From Panulirus ornatus (lineage: Eukaryota > Arthropoda > Malacostraca > Decapoda > Palinuridae), in contig NC_092248.1 in assembly GCF_036320965.1 (NCBI RefSeq), positions 22,868,954 to 22,932,953 of the forward strand: a stretch of DNA of 64,000 bases, given 5' to 3'. Position numbers and translations under genes: made by a program. Below, in pieces: positions 13,867-26,611 of the stretch (its first letter is position 1; every line of letters begins with the position of its first letter). The notes beneath the pieces are model-generated. The model was not told where the DNA came from and did no database searches. It saw nothing but the letters and a program-made list of their open reading frames with translations.

Positions 13867-14240
<374 letters not shown>

Positions 14241-14252
14241 AAAAAAAAGAAA

Positions 14253-14352
<100 letters not shown>

Positions 14353-14361
14353 TTTATCTAT

Positions 14362-15240
14362 CTATTTTGCTTTGTCGCTGTCTCCCGCGTTAGCGAGGTA
14401 GCGCAAGGAAACAGAAGAAAGAATGGCCCAACCCATCCACATACACATGTATATACGTACACGTCCACACACGCAAATATATATACCTATACATCTCAAT
14501 GTATAAATAAATATACACACACAGACTTATACATATATACACATGCACATAATACATACTGTCTGCCTTCATTCATTCCCATCGCCACCTTGCCACACAT
14601 GGAATAACAACCCCCTCCCCCCTCATGTGTGCGAGGTAGCGCTAAGAAACGACAACAAAGGCCCCATTCATTCACACTCAGACTCTAGCTGTCATGGAAT
14701 AATGCAGCCAAACCACAGCTCCCTTTCCACATCCAGGCCCCACAGAATTTTCCATGCTTTACCCCAGCTTCACATGCCATGGTTCAATCCATTGACAGCA
14801 CATTGACCCCGGTATACCACATCGTTCAAATTCACTCTATTCCTTGAACACCTTTCACCCTCCTGCATGTCTGGCCCCGATCACTCAAAATCTTTTTCAC
14901 TCCATCTTTCCACCTCCAGTTTGGTCTCCCACTTCTCCTCGTTCCCTCCACTTCTGACACATATATCCTCTTGGTCAATCTTTCCTCATTCATTCTCTCC
15001 ATGTGACCAAACCTATTTCAAAACACCCTCTTCTGCTCCCTCAACCACACCCTTTTTATCACCAAACACCTCTCTTACACTATTATTACTTACTCGATCA
15101 AACCACCTCACACCACATATTGTCCTCAAACATCTCATTTCCAACACATCCACCCTCCTGCGCACAACTCTATCCATAGCCCACGACTCGCAACCATACA
15201 ACATCGTTGGAACCACTATTCCTTCAAACATACCCACTTT
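14362..15240 (-). mobile_element. RTE-type LINE copy 6, 3' portion with long 3' UTR
   Basis: The long-type 3' UTR is at 14362-14790 and the C-terminal coding part reaches [22 protein letters not shown] near 15237. Frameshifts occur around 15015. The 5' truncation point abuts, with no spacer, the 5' truncation point of plus-strand copy 7 at 15241, a head-to-head junction. Confidence 0.88.
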
Positions 15241-16902
15241 TGGGTATTGCAGTGGAATTTATTGAAAAAGGGGGTGACTGTATTATTGACTGGTTGGTAA
15301 GGTTATTTAATGTATGTATGACTCATGGTGAGGTGCCTGAGGATTGGCGGAATGCATGCATAGTGCCATTGTACAAAGGCAAAGGGGATAAGAGTGAGTG
15401 CTCAAATTACAGAGGTATAAGTTTATTGAGTATTCCTGGCAAATTATATGGGAGGGTATTGATTAAGAGGGTGAAGGGATGTACAGAGCATCAGATTGAG
15501 GAAGAGCAGTGTGGTTTCAAAAGTGGTAGAGGGTGTGTGGATCAGGTGTTTGCTTTGAAGAATGTATGTGAGAAATACTTAGAAAAGCAAATGGATTTGT
15601 ATGTAGCATTTATGGATCTGGAGAAGGCATATGATAGAGTTGATAGAGATGCTCTGTGGAAGGTATTAAGAACATATGGTGTGGGAGGCAAGTTGTTAGA
15701 AGCAGTGAAAAGTTTTTATCGAGGATGTAAGGCATGTGTACGTGTAGGAAGAGAGGAAAGTGATTGGTTCTCAGTGAATGTAGGTTTGCGGCAGGGGTGT
15801 GTGATGTCTCCATGGTTCTTTAATTTGTTTATGGATGGGGTTGTTAGGGGGGTGAATGCAAGAGTTTTGGAAAGAGGGGCAAGTATGAAGTCTGTTGGGG
15901 ATGAGAGAGCTTGGGAAGTGAGTCAGTTGTTGTTCGCTGATGATACAGCGCTGGTGGCTGATTCATGTGAGAAACTGCAGAAGCTGGTGACTGAGTTTGA
16001 TAAAGTGTGCGAAAGAAGAAAGTTAAGAGTAAATGTGAATAAGAGCAAGGTTATTAGGTACAGTAGGGTTGAGGGTCAAGTCAATTAGGAGGTAAGTTTG
16101 AATGGAGAAGAACTGGAGGAAGTAAAGTGTTGTAGATATCTGAGAGTGGATCTGGCAGCGGATGGAACCATGGAAGCGGAAGTGGATCATAGGGTGGGGG
16201 AGGGGGCGAAAATCCTGGGAGCCTTGAAGAATGTGTGGGAGTCGAGAACATTATCTCGGAAAGCAAAAATGGGTATGTTTGAAGGAATAGTGATTCCAAC
16301 AATGTTGTATGGTTGCGAGGCGTGGGCTATGGATAGAGTTGTGCGCAGGAGGATGGATGTGCTGGAAATGAGATGTTTGAGGACAATGTGTGGTGTGAGG
16401 TGGTTTGATCGAGTAAGTAACGTAAGGGTAAGAGAGATGTGTGGAAATAAAAAGAGCGTGGTTGAGAGAGCAGAAGAGGGTGTTTTGAAATGGTTTGGGC
16501 ACATGGAGAGAATGAGTGAGGAAAGATTGACCAAGAGGATATATGTGTCGGAGGTGGAGGGAACGAGGAGAAGTGGGTGACCAAATTGGAGGTGGAAAGA
16601 TGGAGTGAAAAAGATTTTGTGTGATCAGGGCCTGAACATGCAGGAGGGTGAAAGGAGGGCAAGGAATAGAGTGAATTGGATCGATGTGGTATACCGGGAT
16701 TGACGTGCTGTCAGTGGATTGAATCAAGGCATGTGAAGCGTCTGGGGTAAACCATGGAAAGCTGTGTAGATATGTATATTTGCGTGTGTGGACGTACGTA
16801 TATACATGTGTATGGGGGTGGGTTGGGCCATTTCTTTCGTCTGTTTCCTTGCGCTACCTCGCAAACGCGGGAGACAGCGACAAAGCAAAAAAAAAAAAAT
16901 AT
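15241..16902 (+). mobile_element. RTE-type LINE copy 7, 5'-truncated, short 3' UTR
   Basis: The copy starts at GIAVEFIEKGGDCIIDW and is open through RT ([39 protein letters not shown]) to 16088, where TGG has become TAG in GQVN-W. A second ORF (16098-16580) covers YLRVDLAADG to EGTRRSG, ended by another nonsense change. The usual final stop follows near 16703. A short-type 3' UTR ends at the stem-loop (CGCAAACGCGGG) and an A tail at 16889-16899. Confidence 0.9.
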
Positions 16903-16984
16903 ATAAATATTGGAAAGGATCACAATTTTGTTCGTGATCAAGATATTCGTATGAGTCAACGGGGAAAAATGAAACACGAAAAGT

Positions 16985-17025
16985 TCCCAAGTGCACTTTC
17001 GTGTAATAATCACATCATTAGGGGA
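16985..17025 (-). ncRNA. Hammerhead-like motif, core mutated
   Basis: The minus strand has UCCC, CUAAUGA, a stem-II segment (GUG...CAC), GAAA, GUGCAC, UU and GGGA. In the other copies the core reads CUGAUGA; here G5 is A, which would be expected to abolish cleavage. Confidence 0.45.
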
Positions 17026-17127
17026 GACACAAGAGAGAAATATAACAGTCAGTTGATATACATCGAAGAGACGAAGCTAGGACGCCATTTGATAAACATG
17101 TGATTGTCCAAAACATACAACGAGCGT

Positions 17128-17571
17128 TCATATACTTATCATTTTACAAATCTTATCAACAATAAAGTTATCTAATTTGTATAGACCATCACTAATATTA
17201 AGATTATAATTCTTTGTGTATCTAATAATAGAAGATTCAATAATATTTCTCTTGGTAATAGAGTTAAGAGTTAATAACTGAGATGGCATTACTCCAGTCA
17301 ATAAAATGATCATAGTTTTTAAATGATTAAACAAGGGATTTGATTCTTGTCCCGTTCTTATACTATATATATGTTGCTTAAGTCTAACAGAAAGATCCTT
17401 ACCAGTCTGACCAACATAGAATTTATCACAGTTTCCATAAGGCACAATATAGATGCAACCAAGAGAATTTTCTGGTGAATTCCTGATTAAGATATTCTTT
17501 ATAGTATTATTGTTGCTAAAGGCATCATTTACATCATTTACATGAAATGATTTAAGCAGCATGGGAAGCAA
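17128..17571 (-). pseudogene. GIY-YIG endonuclease domain of Penelope-like element 1
   Basis: The 147-codon ORF has a linker (AFSNNNTIKNILIRNSPENS) followed by CIYIVPYGNCDKFYVGQTG, the two-strand GIY-YIG signature, then VRLKQHIYSIRTG (R and H region) and NIIESSIIRYTKNYNLN (catalytic E region). In Penelope-like elements this domain nicks the target for priming. The ORF is complete to its natural C-terminus (VDKICKMISI) but is out of frame with the RT upstream. Confidence 0.88.
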
Positions 17572-17597
17572 AGTGAAATTATTATTAAAAGGGAGAA

Positions 17598-18149
17598 CTA
17601 AGAGATTCTTGGTGTCAATGGGAGGTTTGGATGAATTCTATAAAATGATTTCTTTGCTAACTTAAGGGATTTATCAATGAAAGATCTAGAGTACTTTAAC
17701 TTAGATCCAATAGAATATATCTTCTCAAACTCATCATCAATAAACTCTGGACTGCAAATACGTAATGCCCTAAGGGACATAGATTGAAATGATGATAATT
17801 TAACTCTGTCATGTTGAGATGAGTAATAATGGATATATGAGCATACATTGGTGAGTTTTCTGTATATGCTAAACTTAAACTTGTTTTCTTGTCTATGGAT
17901 CATGCAATCTAAAAATGGTAACATACCATTATTTTCATTTTCTACAGTAAATTTAATGGAAGGTACTAAATTGTTAAGTAAGGGGAGAAATATTTGAAAA
18001 TTTTCATTTGTTGGCCAAACACAAAGAACATCATCTACATACCTAAACCAAGTTGCATTAGAAGGTAAGATATCCTTTAGGAATTTTGTTTCAAAAAATT
18101 CCATATAAAGATTACTTAGTACAGGTGAAAGAGGGTTACCCATTGCCAT
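17598..18149 (-). pseudogene. Penelope RT catalytic segment
   Basis: The segment begins at AMGNPLSPVLSNLYME, the RT motif 4 of Penelope elements. RYVDDVL follows about 25 residues later (catalytic DD), then CMIHRQENKFKFSIYRK and a C-terminal linker rich in lysine (SIGSKLKYSRSFIDKS). It is joined upstream to the 18178-18650 RT half by a one-base frameshift. Confidence 0.88.
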
Positions 18150-18658
18150 ACCAAATTTTTGAGCATAATAATCTCCATTAAATTGAAATGCAGTCTTTTA
18201 TACACAGTTTTATCAGTTCAGTGAAATTAGACTTTAAAACAGGTAAATGAATATCATCCAAGACATCAAATAAATATCCTAAAAGGTCATCAACTGGAAC
18301 TTTAGTGAAATGTAAGAAAACATCAAAGCTAACTAGTTTGAAATCAAAATTAACATAGATATTGTTTAGCTTGTAGTCTAAATCTACAGTGCTCATGATA
18401 TTAGAATTTGATACTTTATCCACTAAAGGGCTTAATAAAGAAACTAACCATTTTGACAAATTATGTGTGATGGAGCCTGCTGAACTCATTATAGGTCTTG
18501 CTGGAAAATTCTTTTTATGTGTTGTGGTAAGTCCACACATATATGGCAATGACGGAGACATACATGACAAACTTTTGATAAGAGAACTGTTACCTTTCAA
18601 CAACAACTTCATTTCTTTATTGAAGTGAGAATTAACTGCTTCTAAGGGATTTTTACCA

Positions 18659-18660
<2 letters not shown>

Positions 18661-18705
<45 letters not shown>
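18661..18705. repeat. (TA)n/(CA)n microsatellite
   Basis: TA repeats pass into ACACACACA at the truncated 5' boundary of Penelope-like element 1. Confidence 0.97.
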
Positions 18706-18715
<10 letters not shown>

Positions 18716-18745
18716 AACAGCGACAAAGTATAATAATAATAATAA

Positions 18746-18749
<4 letters not shown>

Positions 18750-18839
<90 letters not shown>

Positions 18840-18846
18840 TTTTTTT
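18750..18846. repeat. (TA)n followed by a T tract
   Basis: The TA array (18750-18822) leads into about 24 T, which is the poly(A) tail of minus-strand LINE copy 8. A 45-bp LINE-like 3' end remnant (GCGACAAAGTATAAT) precedes it at 18718-18735. Confidence 0.95.
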
Positions 18847-19028
18847 GCTTTGCCGCTGTCTCCCGCGTTTGCGAGGTAGCGCAAGGAAACAGACGAAAGA
18901 AATGGCCCAACCCACCCCATACACATGTATATACATACGTCCACACACGCAAATATACATACCTACACAGCTTTCCATGGTTTACCCCAGACGCTTCACA
19001 TGCCTTGATTCAATCCACTGACAGCACG

Positions 19029-21133
19029 TCAACCCCGGTATACCACATTGCTCCAATTCACTCTATTCCTTGCCCTCCTTTCACCCTCCTGCATGTTCAG
19101 GCCCCGATCACACAAAATCTTTTTCACTCCATCTTTCCACCTCCAATTTGGTCTCCCTCTTCTCCTCGTTCCCTCCACCTCCGACACATATATCCTCTTG
19201 GTCAATCTTTCCTCACTCATTCTCTCCATGTGACCAAACCATTTCAAAACACCCTCTTCTGCTCTCTCAACCACGCTCTTTCTATTTCCACATATCTCTC
19301 TTACCCTTACGTTACTTACTCGATCAAACCACCTCACACCACACATTGTCCTCAAACATCTCATTTCCAGCACATCCATCCTCCTGCGCACAACTCTATC
19401 CATAGTCCACGCCTCGCAACCATACAACATTGTTGGAACCACTATTCCTTCAAACATACCCATTTTTGCTTTCCGAGATAATGTTCTCGACTTCCACACA
19501 TTCTTCAAGGCTCCCAGAATTTTCGCCCCCTCCCCCACCCTATGATTCACTTCCGCTTCCATGTTTCCATCCGCTGCCAGATCCACTCCCAGATATCTAA
19601 AACACTTTACTTCCTCCAGTTTTTCTCCATTCAAACTCACCTCCCAAATGACTTGACCCTCAACCCTACTGTACCTAATAACCTTGCTCTTATTCACATT
19701 TACTCTTAACTTTCTTCTTTCACACACTTTACCAAACTCAGTCACCAGCTTCTGCAGTTTCTCACATGAATCAGCCACCAGCGCTGTATCATCAGCGAAC
19801 AACAACTGACTCACTTCCCAAGCTCTCTCATCCACAACAGACTTCATACTTGCCCCTCTTTCCAAAACTCTTGCATTCACCTCCCTAACAACCCCATCCA
19901 TAAACAAATTAAACAACCATGGAGACATCACACACCCCAGCCGCAAACCCACATTCACTGAGAACCAATCACTTTCCTCTCTTCCTACACGTACACATGC
20001 CTTACATCCTCGATAAAAACTTTTCACTGCTTCTAACAACTTGCCTCCCCCACCATATATTCTTAATACCTTCCACAGAGCATCTCTATCAACTCTATCA
20101 TATGCCTTCTCCAGGTCCATAAATGCTACATACAAATCCATTTGCTTTTCTAAGTATTTCTCACATACATTCTTCAAAGCAGACACCTGATCCACACATC
20201 CTCTACCACTTCTGAAACCACACTGCTCTTCCCCAATCTGATGCTCTGTACATGCCTTCACCCTCTCAATCAATACCCTCCCATATAATTTACCAGGAAT
20301 ACTCAACAAACTTATACCTCTGTAATTTGAGCACTCACTCTTATCCCCTTTGCCTTTGTACAATGGCACTATGCACGCATTCCGCCAATCCTCAGGCACC
20401 TCACCATGAGTCATACATACATTAAATAATCTTACCAACCAGTCAATAATACAGTCACCCCCTTTTTTAATAAATTCCACTGCAATACCATCCAAACCTG
20501 CTGCCTTGCCGGCTTTCATCTTCCGCAAAGCTTTTACTACCTCTTCTCTGTTTACCAAATCATTTTCCCTAACCCTCTCACTTTGCACACCACCTCGACC
20601 AAAACACCCTATATCTCCCACTCTATCATCAAACACATTCAACAAACCTTCTATATACTCAATCAATCTCCTTCTCACATCACCACTACTTGTTATCACC
20701 TCCCCATTTGCGCCCTTCACTGAAGTTCCCATTTGCTCCCTTATCTTACGCACTTTATTTACCTCCTTCCAGAACATCTTTTTATTCTCCCTAAAATTTA
20801 ATGATACTCTCTCACCCCAACTCTCATTTGCCCTCTTTTTCACCTCTTGCACCTTTCTCTTGACTTCCTGTCTCTTTCTTTTATACATCTCCCACTCAAT
20901 TGCATTTTTTCCCTGCAAAAATCGTCCAAATGCCTCTCTCTTCTCTTTCACTAATAATCTTACTTCTTCATCCCACCACTCACTACCCTTTCTAATCAAC
21001 CCACCTCCCACTCTTCTCATGCCACAAACATCTTTTGCGCAATCCATCACTGATTCCCTAAATACATACCATTCCTCCCCCACTCCCCTTACTTCCATTG
21101 TTCTCACCTTTTTCCATTCTGTACTCAGTCTCT
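19029..21133 (-). pseudogene. LINE copy 8 linker, reverse transcriptase and C-terminal domain
   Basis: Codons 297-997. A basic, coiled linker spans about 340-440 (KRKRQEVKRKVQEVKKRAN). RT runs from about 500 ([17 protein letters not shown]) with GFRSGRG (602-608), [13 protein letters not shown] (633-645, first catalytic D), [18 protein letters not shown] (Q changed to L) and [11 protein letters not shown] (catalytic DD at 744-745). The C-terminal domain has [40 protein letters not shown] (928-935) and [10 protein letters not shown] (956-965), and ends NVVYRG. Same frame as the endonuclease part, separated only by the amber codon. Confidence 0.92.
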
Positions 21134-21136
21134 CCT

Positions 21137-22022
21137 AGTACTTCCTCACACAAGTCTCCTTCCCAAGCTCACTTACTCTCACCACCCTCTTCACCCCAAC
21201 ATTCACCCCTCTTTTCCGAAAACACATACAAATCTTCACCTTAGCCTCCACAAGATAATGATTAGACATCCCTCCAGTAGCACCTCTCAGCACATTAACA
21301 TCCAAAAGTCTCTCTTTCGCGCGCCTGTCAATTAACACGTAATCCAATAACGCTCTCTGGCCATCTCTCCTACTTACATACGTATACTTATGTATATCTC
21401 GCTTTTTAAACCAGTTATTCCCAATCACCAGTCCTTTTTCAGCACATAAATCTACAAGCTCTTCACCATTTCCATTTACAACACTGAACACTCCATGTAT
21501 ACCAATTATTCCCTCAACTGCCACATGACTCACCTTTGCATTCAAATCACCTATCACTATAACCCGGTCTCGTGCATTAAAACCACTAACACACACATTC
21601 AGCTGCTCCCAAAACACTTGCCTCTCATGATCTTTCTTCTCATGCCCAGGTGCATATGCACTAATAATCACCCATCTCTCTCCATCAACTTTCAGTTTTA
21701 CCCATATTAATCGAGAATTTACTTTCTTACATTCTATCACATACTCCCACAACTCCTGTTTCAGGAGTACTGCTACTCCTTCCCTTGCTCTTGTCCTCTC
21801 ACTAACCCCTGACTTTACTCCCAAGACATTCCCAAACCACTCTTCCCCTTTACCCTTGAGCTTCGTTTCACTCAGAGCCAAAACATCCAGGTTCCTTTCC
21901 TCAAACATACTACCTATCTCTCCTTTTTTCACATCTTGGTTACATCCACACATATTTAGACACCCCAGTCTGAGCCTTCGAGGAGGATGAGCATTCCCCG
22001 CGTGACTCCTTCTGTTTCCCAT
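21137..22022 (-). pseudogene. LINE copy 8 AP-type endonuclease part
   Basis: Codons 1-295. The start is MGNRRSHAGN and the endonuclease fold begins at LRLGCLNMCG (residues 18-26). Motifs are SETKLKG (51-57, catalytic E52), SAYAPGHE (121-128), IVIGDLNAKV (155-164, catalytic D and N), YTYVSRRDGQRALLDYVLIDRR (213-234) and GGMSNHYLVEA (250-260). In most other copies the last motif is SDHYLVEA, so D254 is N here and the endonuclease itself would probably be inactive. An amber codon follows RKY (codon 296). In RTE-type elements this domain nicks the target to prime reverse transcription. Confidence 0.9.
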
Positions 22023-22150
22023 TTTAGAAAGTTAAAAAATACAAGGAGTGGAGGATTTCTGGCCCCCCGCTCCCGTCCCCTCTAGTCGCCTTCTACGACA
22101 CGCGAGGAATGCGTGGGAAGTATTCTTTCACCCCTATCCCCAGGGATGAT

Positions 22151-22508
22151 ATACATATATATACATATATTCATACATACACATACATACGCACATATAC
22201 ACACACACACACACATATACATATATATACATATGAAAAATGTAAGAAATAATTTAGAAAACTGAAACTTCTAGCTTGAAATGAAATGAAAAAATGAATG
22301 TCACATAATGGTTCAACCTCTGGCTATGGAAAAGGGAAATGTATAATTTATTTACACAAACGTCAATAGTAATTCTCATCAATTTAACCACTGTATCAAG
22401 AAGCTTCAATGTCTAAGCTACATTTTTTCCAATTTCACTATTTTCTTGTCAAAGCACCATGTATGAAAACTATCACTCCAGTAACACAACTATAAACATT
22501 TACTTCCC

Positions 22509-22511
<3 letters not shown>
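22151..22511. other. Dinucleotide-rich then unique AT-rich spacer
   Basis: 22150-22235 is a mixed TA/CA/CATA microsatellite. 22236-22511 is unique-looking AT-rich DNA without a recognisable gene. Confidence 0.6.

Positions 22512-22596
<85 letters not shown>
22512..22596. repeat. (TA)n microsatellite
   Basis: This pure TA array ends at the 5' boundary of LINE copy 9. Confidence 0.97.
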
Positions 22597-25006
<2,410 letters not shown>

Positions 25007-25090
25007 TATATATATATTGGAAAGGATCACAATTTTGCGCGTGATCAAGATATTCCTATGAGTCCACGGGGAAAATGAAACACGAAAAGT

Positions 25091-25131
25091 TCCCAAGTGC
25101 ACTTTCGTGTAATAATCACATCATCAGGGGA
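25091..25131 (-). ncRNA. Hammerhead-ribozyme-like motif, left arm
   Basis: The minus strand shows UCCC, CUGAUGA, UGUGAUUAUUACAC (stem II with GUG/CAC), GAAA, GUGCAC (a two-pair stem III), UU, GGGA. UCCC pairs with GGGA as stem I next to the core, and the final A of GAAA can pair with the first U before the predicted cleavage position. The arrangement fits a type I hammerhead with a minimal stem III, as described for Penelope-like elements. Not tested by a covariance model. Confidence 0.5.
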
Positions 25132-25277
25132 GACACAAGAGAGAAATTTAACAGTCAGTTGATATACATCGAAGATACGAAGCTAGGACGCCATTTGGTA
25201 AACATGTTTACCAAATGGCGTCCAAGCTTCGTCTCCTCGATGTATATCAACTGACTGTTATATTTTTCTCTTGTGTC

Positions 25278-25318
25278 TCCCCTGATGATATGATTATTAC
25301 ACGAAAGTGCACTTGGGA
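25278..25318 (+). ncRNA. Hammerhead-ribozyme-like motif, right arm
   Basis: The same layout occurs on the plus strand: UCCC (25278-25281), CUGAUGA (25282-25288), stem II (25289-25302, one G to A change weakening GUG/CAC), GAAA (25303-25306), GUGCAC, UU, GGGA (25315-25318). Confidence 0.5.
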
Positions 25319-25353
25319 ACTTTTCTTGTTTCATTTTCCCCGTGGACTCATAG

Positions 25354-26308
<955 letters not shown>

Positions 26309-26310
26309 GT

Positions 26311-26527
26311 TAGAATACTTCCCACGTATTCCCTGCGTGTCGTAGAAGGCGACTAAAAGGGAAGGGAGCGGGGGGCTGGAAATCCTCCCCTCTCATTTTT
26401 TTTTTTTTTTCAAAAGAAGGAACAGAGAAGGGGCCAGGTGAGGATATTTCCTCAAAGGCCCAGTCCTCTGTTCTTAACGCTACCTCGCTAATGCGGGAAA
26501 TGGCGAATAGTACGAAAGAAAGAAAGA

Positions 26528-26531
<4 letters not shown>
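26311..26531 (+). mobile_element. SINE-like element 4 (head truncated)
   Basis: The copy starts at AGAATACTTCCCACG, missing the CCCTGGGG head. It then has TGTCGTAGAAGG (26338-26349), GGCTGGAAATCC (26374-26385), AGAAGGAACAGAG and CGCTACCTCGCTAATGCGGG, ending in an AAAG/AAATA tail and (TA)n. The two internal motifs resemble Pol III A and B boxes, 24 nt apart. Confidence 0.75.
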
Positions 26532-26584
<53 letters not shown>

Positions 26585-26611
26585 TATATATATATATATA
26601 TACATATATAT
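26532..26611. repeat. (TA)n microsatellite
   Basis: The TA array has TAGATA and TACATA interruptions. It lies between SINE-like element 4 and the 5' UTR of LINE copy 11. Confidence 0.96.

Larger units (their letters stand above)
16912..18660 (-). mobile_element. Penelope-like element 1 (RT plus GIY-YIG), 5'-truncated
   Basis: Minus strand, in order. The RT N-terminal part (18178-18650) has [19 protein letters not shown] and [18 protein letters not shown]. The RT catalytic part (17598-18149) has MGNPLSPVLSNLYMEFFE and WFRYVDDVL, then GMLPFLDCMIHR. The GIY-YIG nuclease (17128-17571) has LGCIYIVPYGNCDKFYVGQTGKDLSVRLKQH, showing the G-Y...Y-G pair and the arginine. Single-base frameshifts at about 18188 and 17620 split the ORF. 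A 3' terminal region (16912-17100) shared with other copies holds a hammerhead-like motif. The 5' end is cut by (TA)n at 18661. Inactive copy of the EN+ Penelope class. Confidence 0.9.
18842..22150 (-). mobile_element. RTE-type LINE copy 8, near full length (reference copy)
   Basis: This is the most complete copy. The 5' UTR is at 22023-22150, a single 997-codon frame runs from 22022 to 19029, and a short-type 3' UTR (18847-19028) carries the AAAC-loop stem-loop and an A tail. The frame is open except for one amber codon (CAG to TAG) at 21134-21136, codon 296. This is APE-RT architecture without RNase H. RTE-type assignment rests on one ORF of about 1000 codons; RTE-X or Proto2-like sublineages are alternatives. 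No obvious target-site duplication was identified; (TA)n flanks the 3' side. Confidence 0.93.

Noticed and set aside
15241..15260. Twin priming (5' inversion of a single LINE) as the explanation for head-to-head junctions
   Set aside because: Both partners carry their own 3' UTR or C-terminal region and overlap in content, so they are two copies, not one inverted copy.
19070..19405. Recurring antisense ORFs of 111 and 158 codons, and a recurring 67-codon ORF ([11 protein letters not shown]...), opposite the LINE coding strand
   Set aside because: They recur because the sense strand is conserved; their composition (S, H, P, F) is that of a complement of the LINE code, and they break freely in decayed copies.
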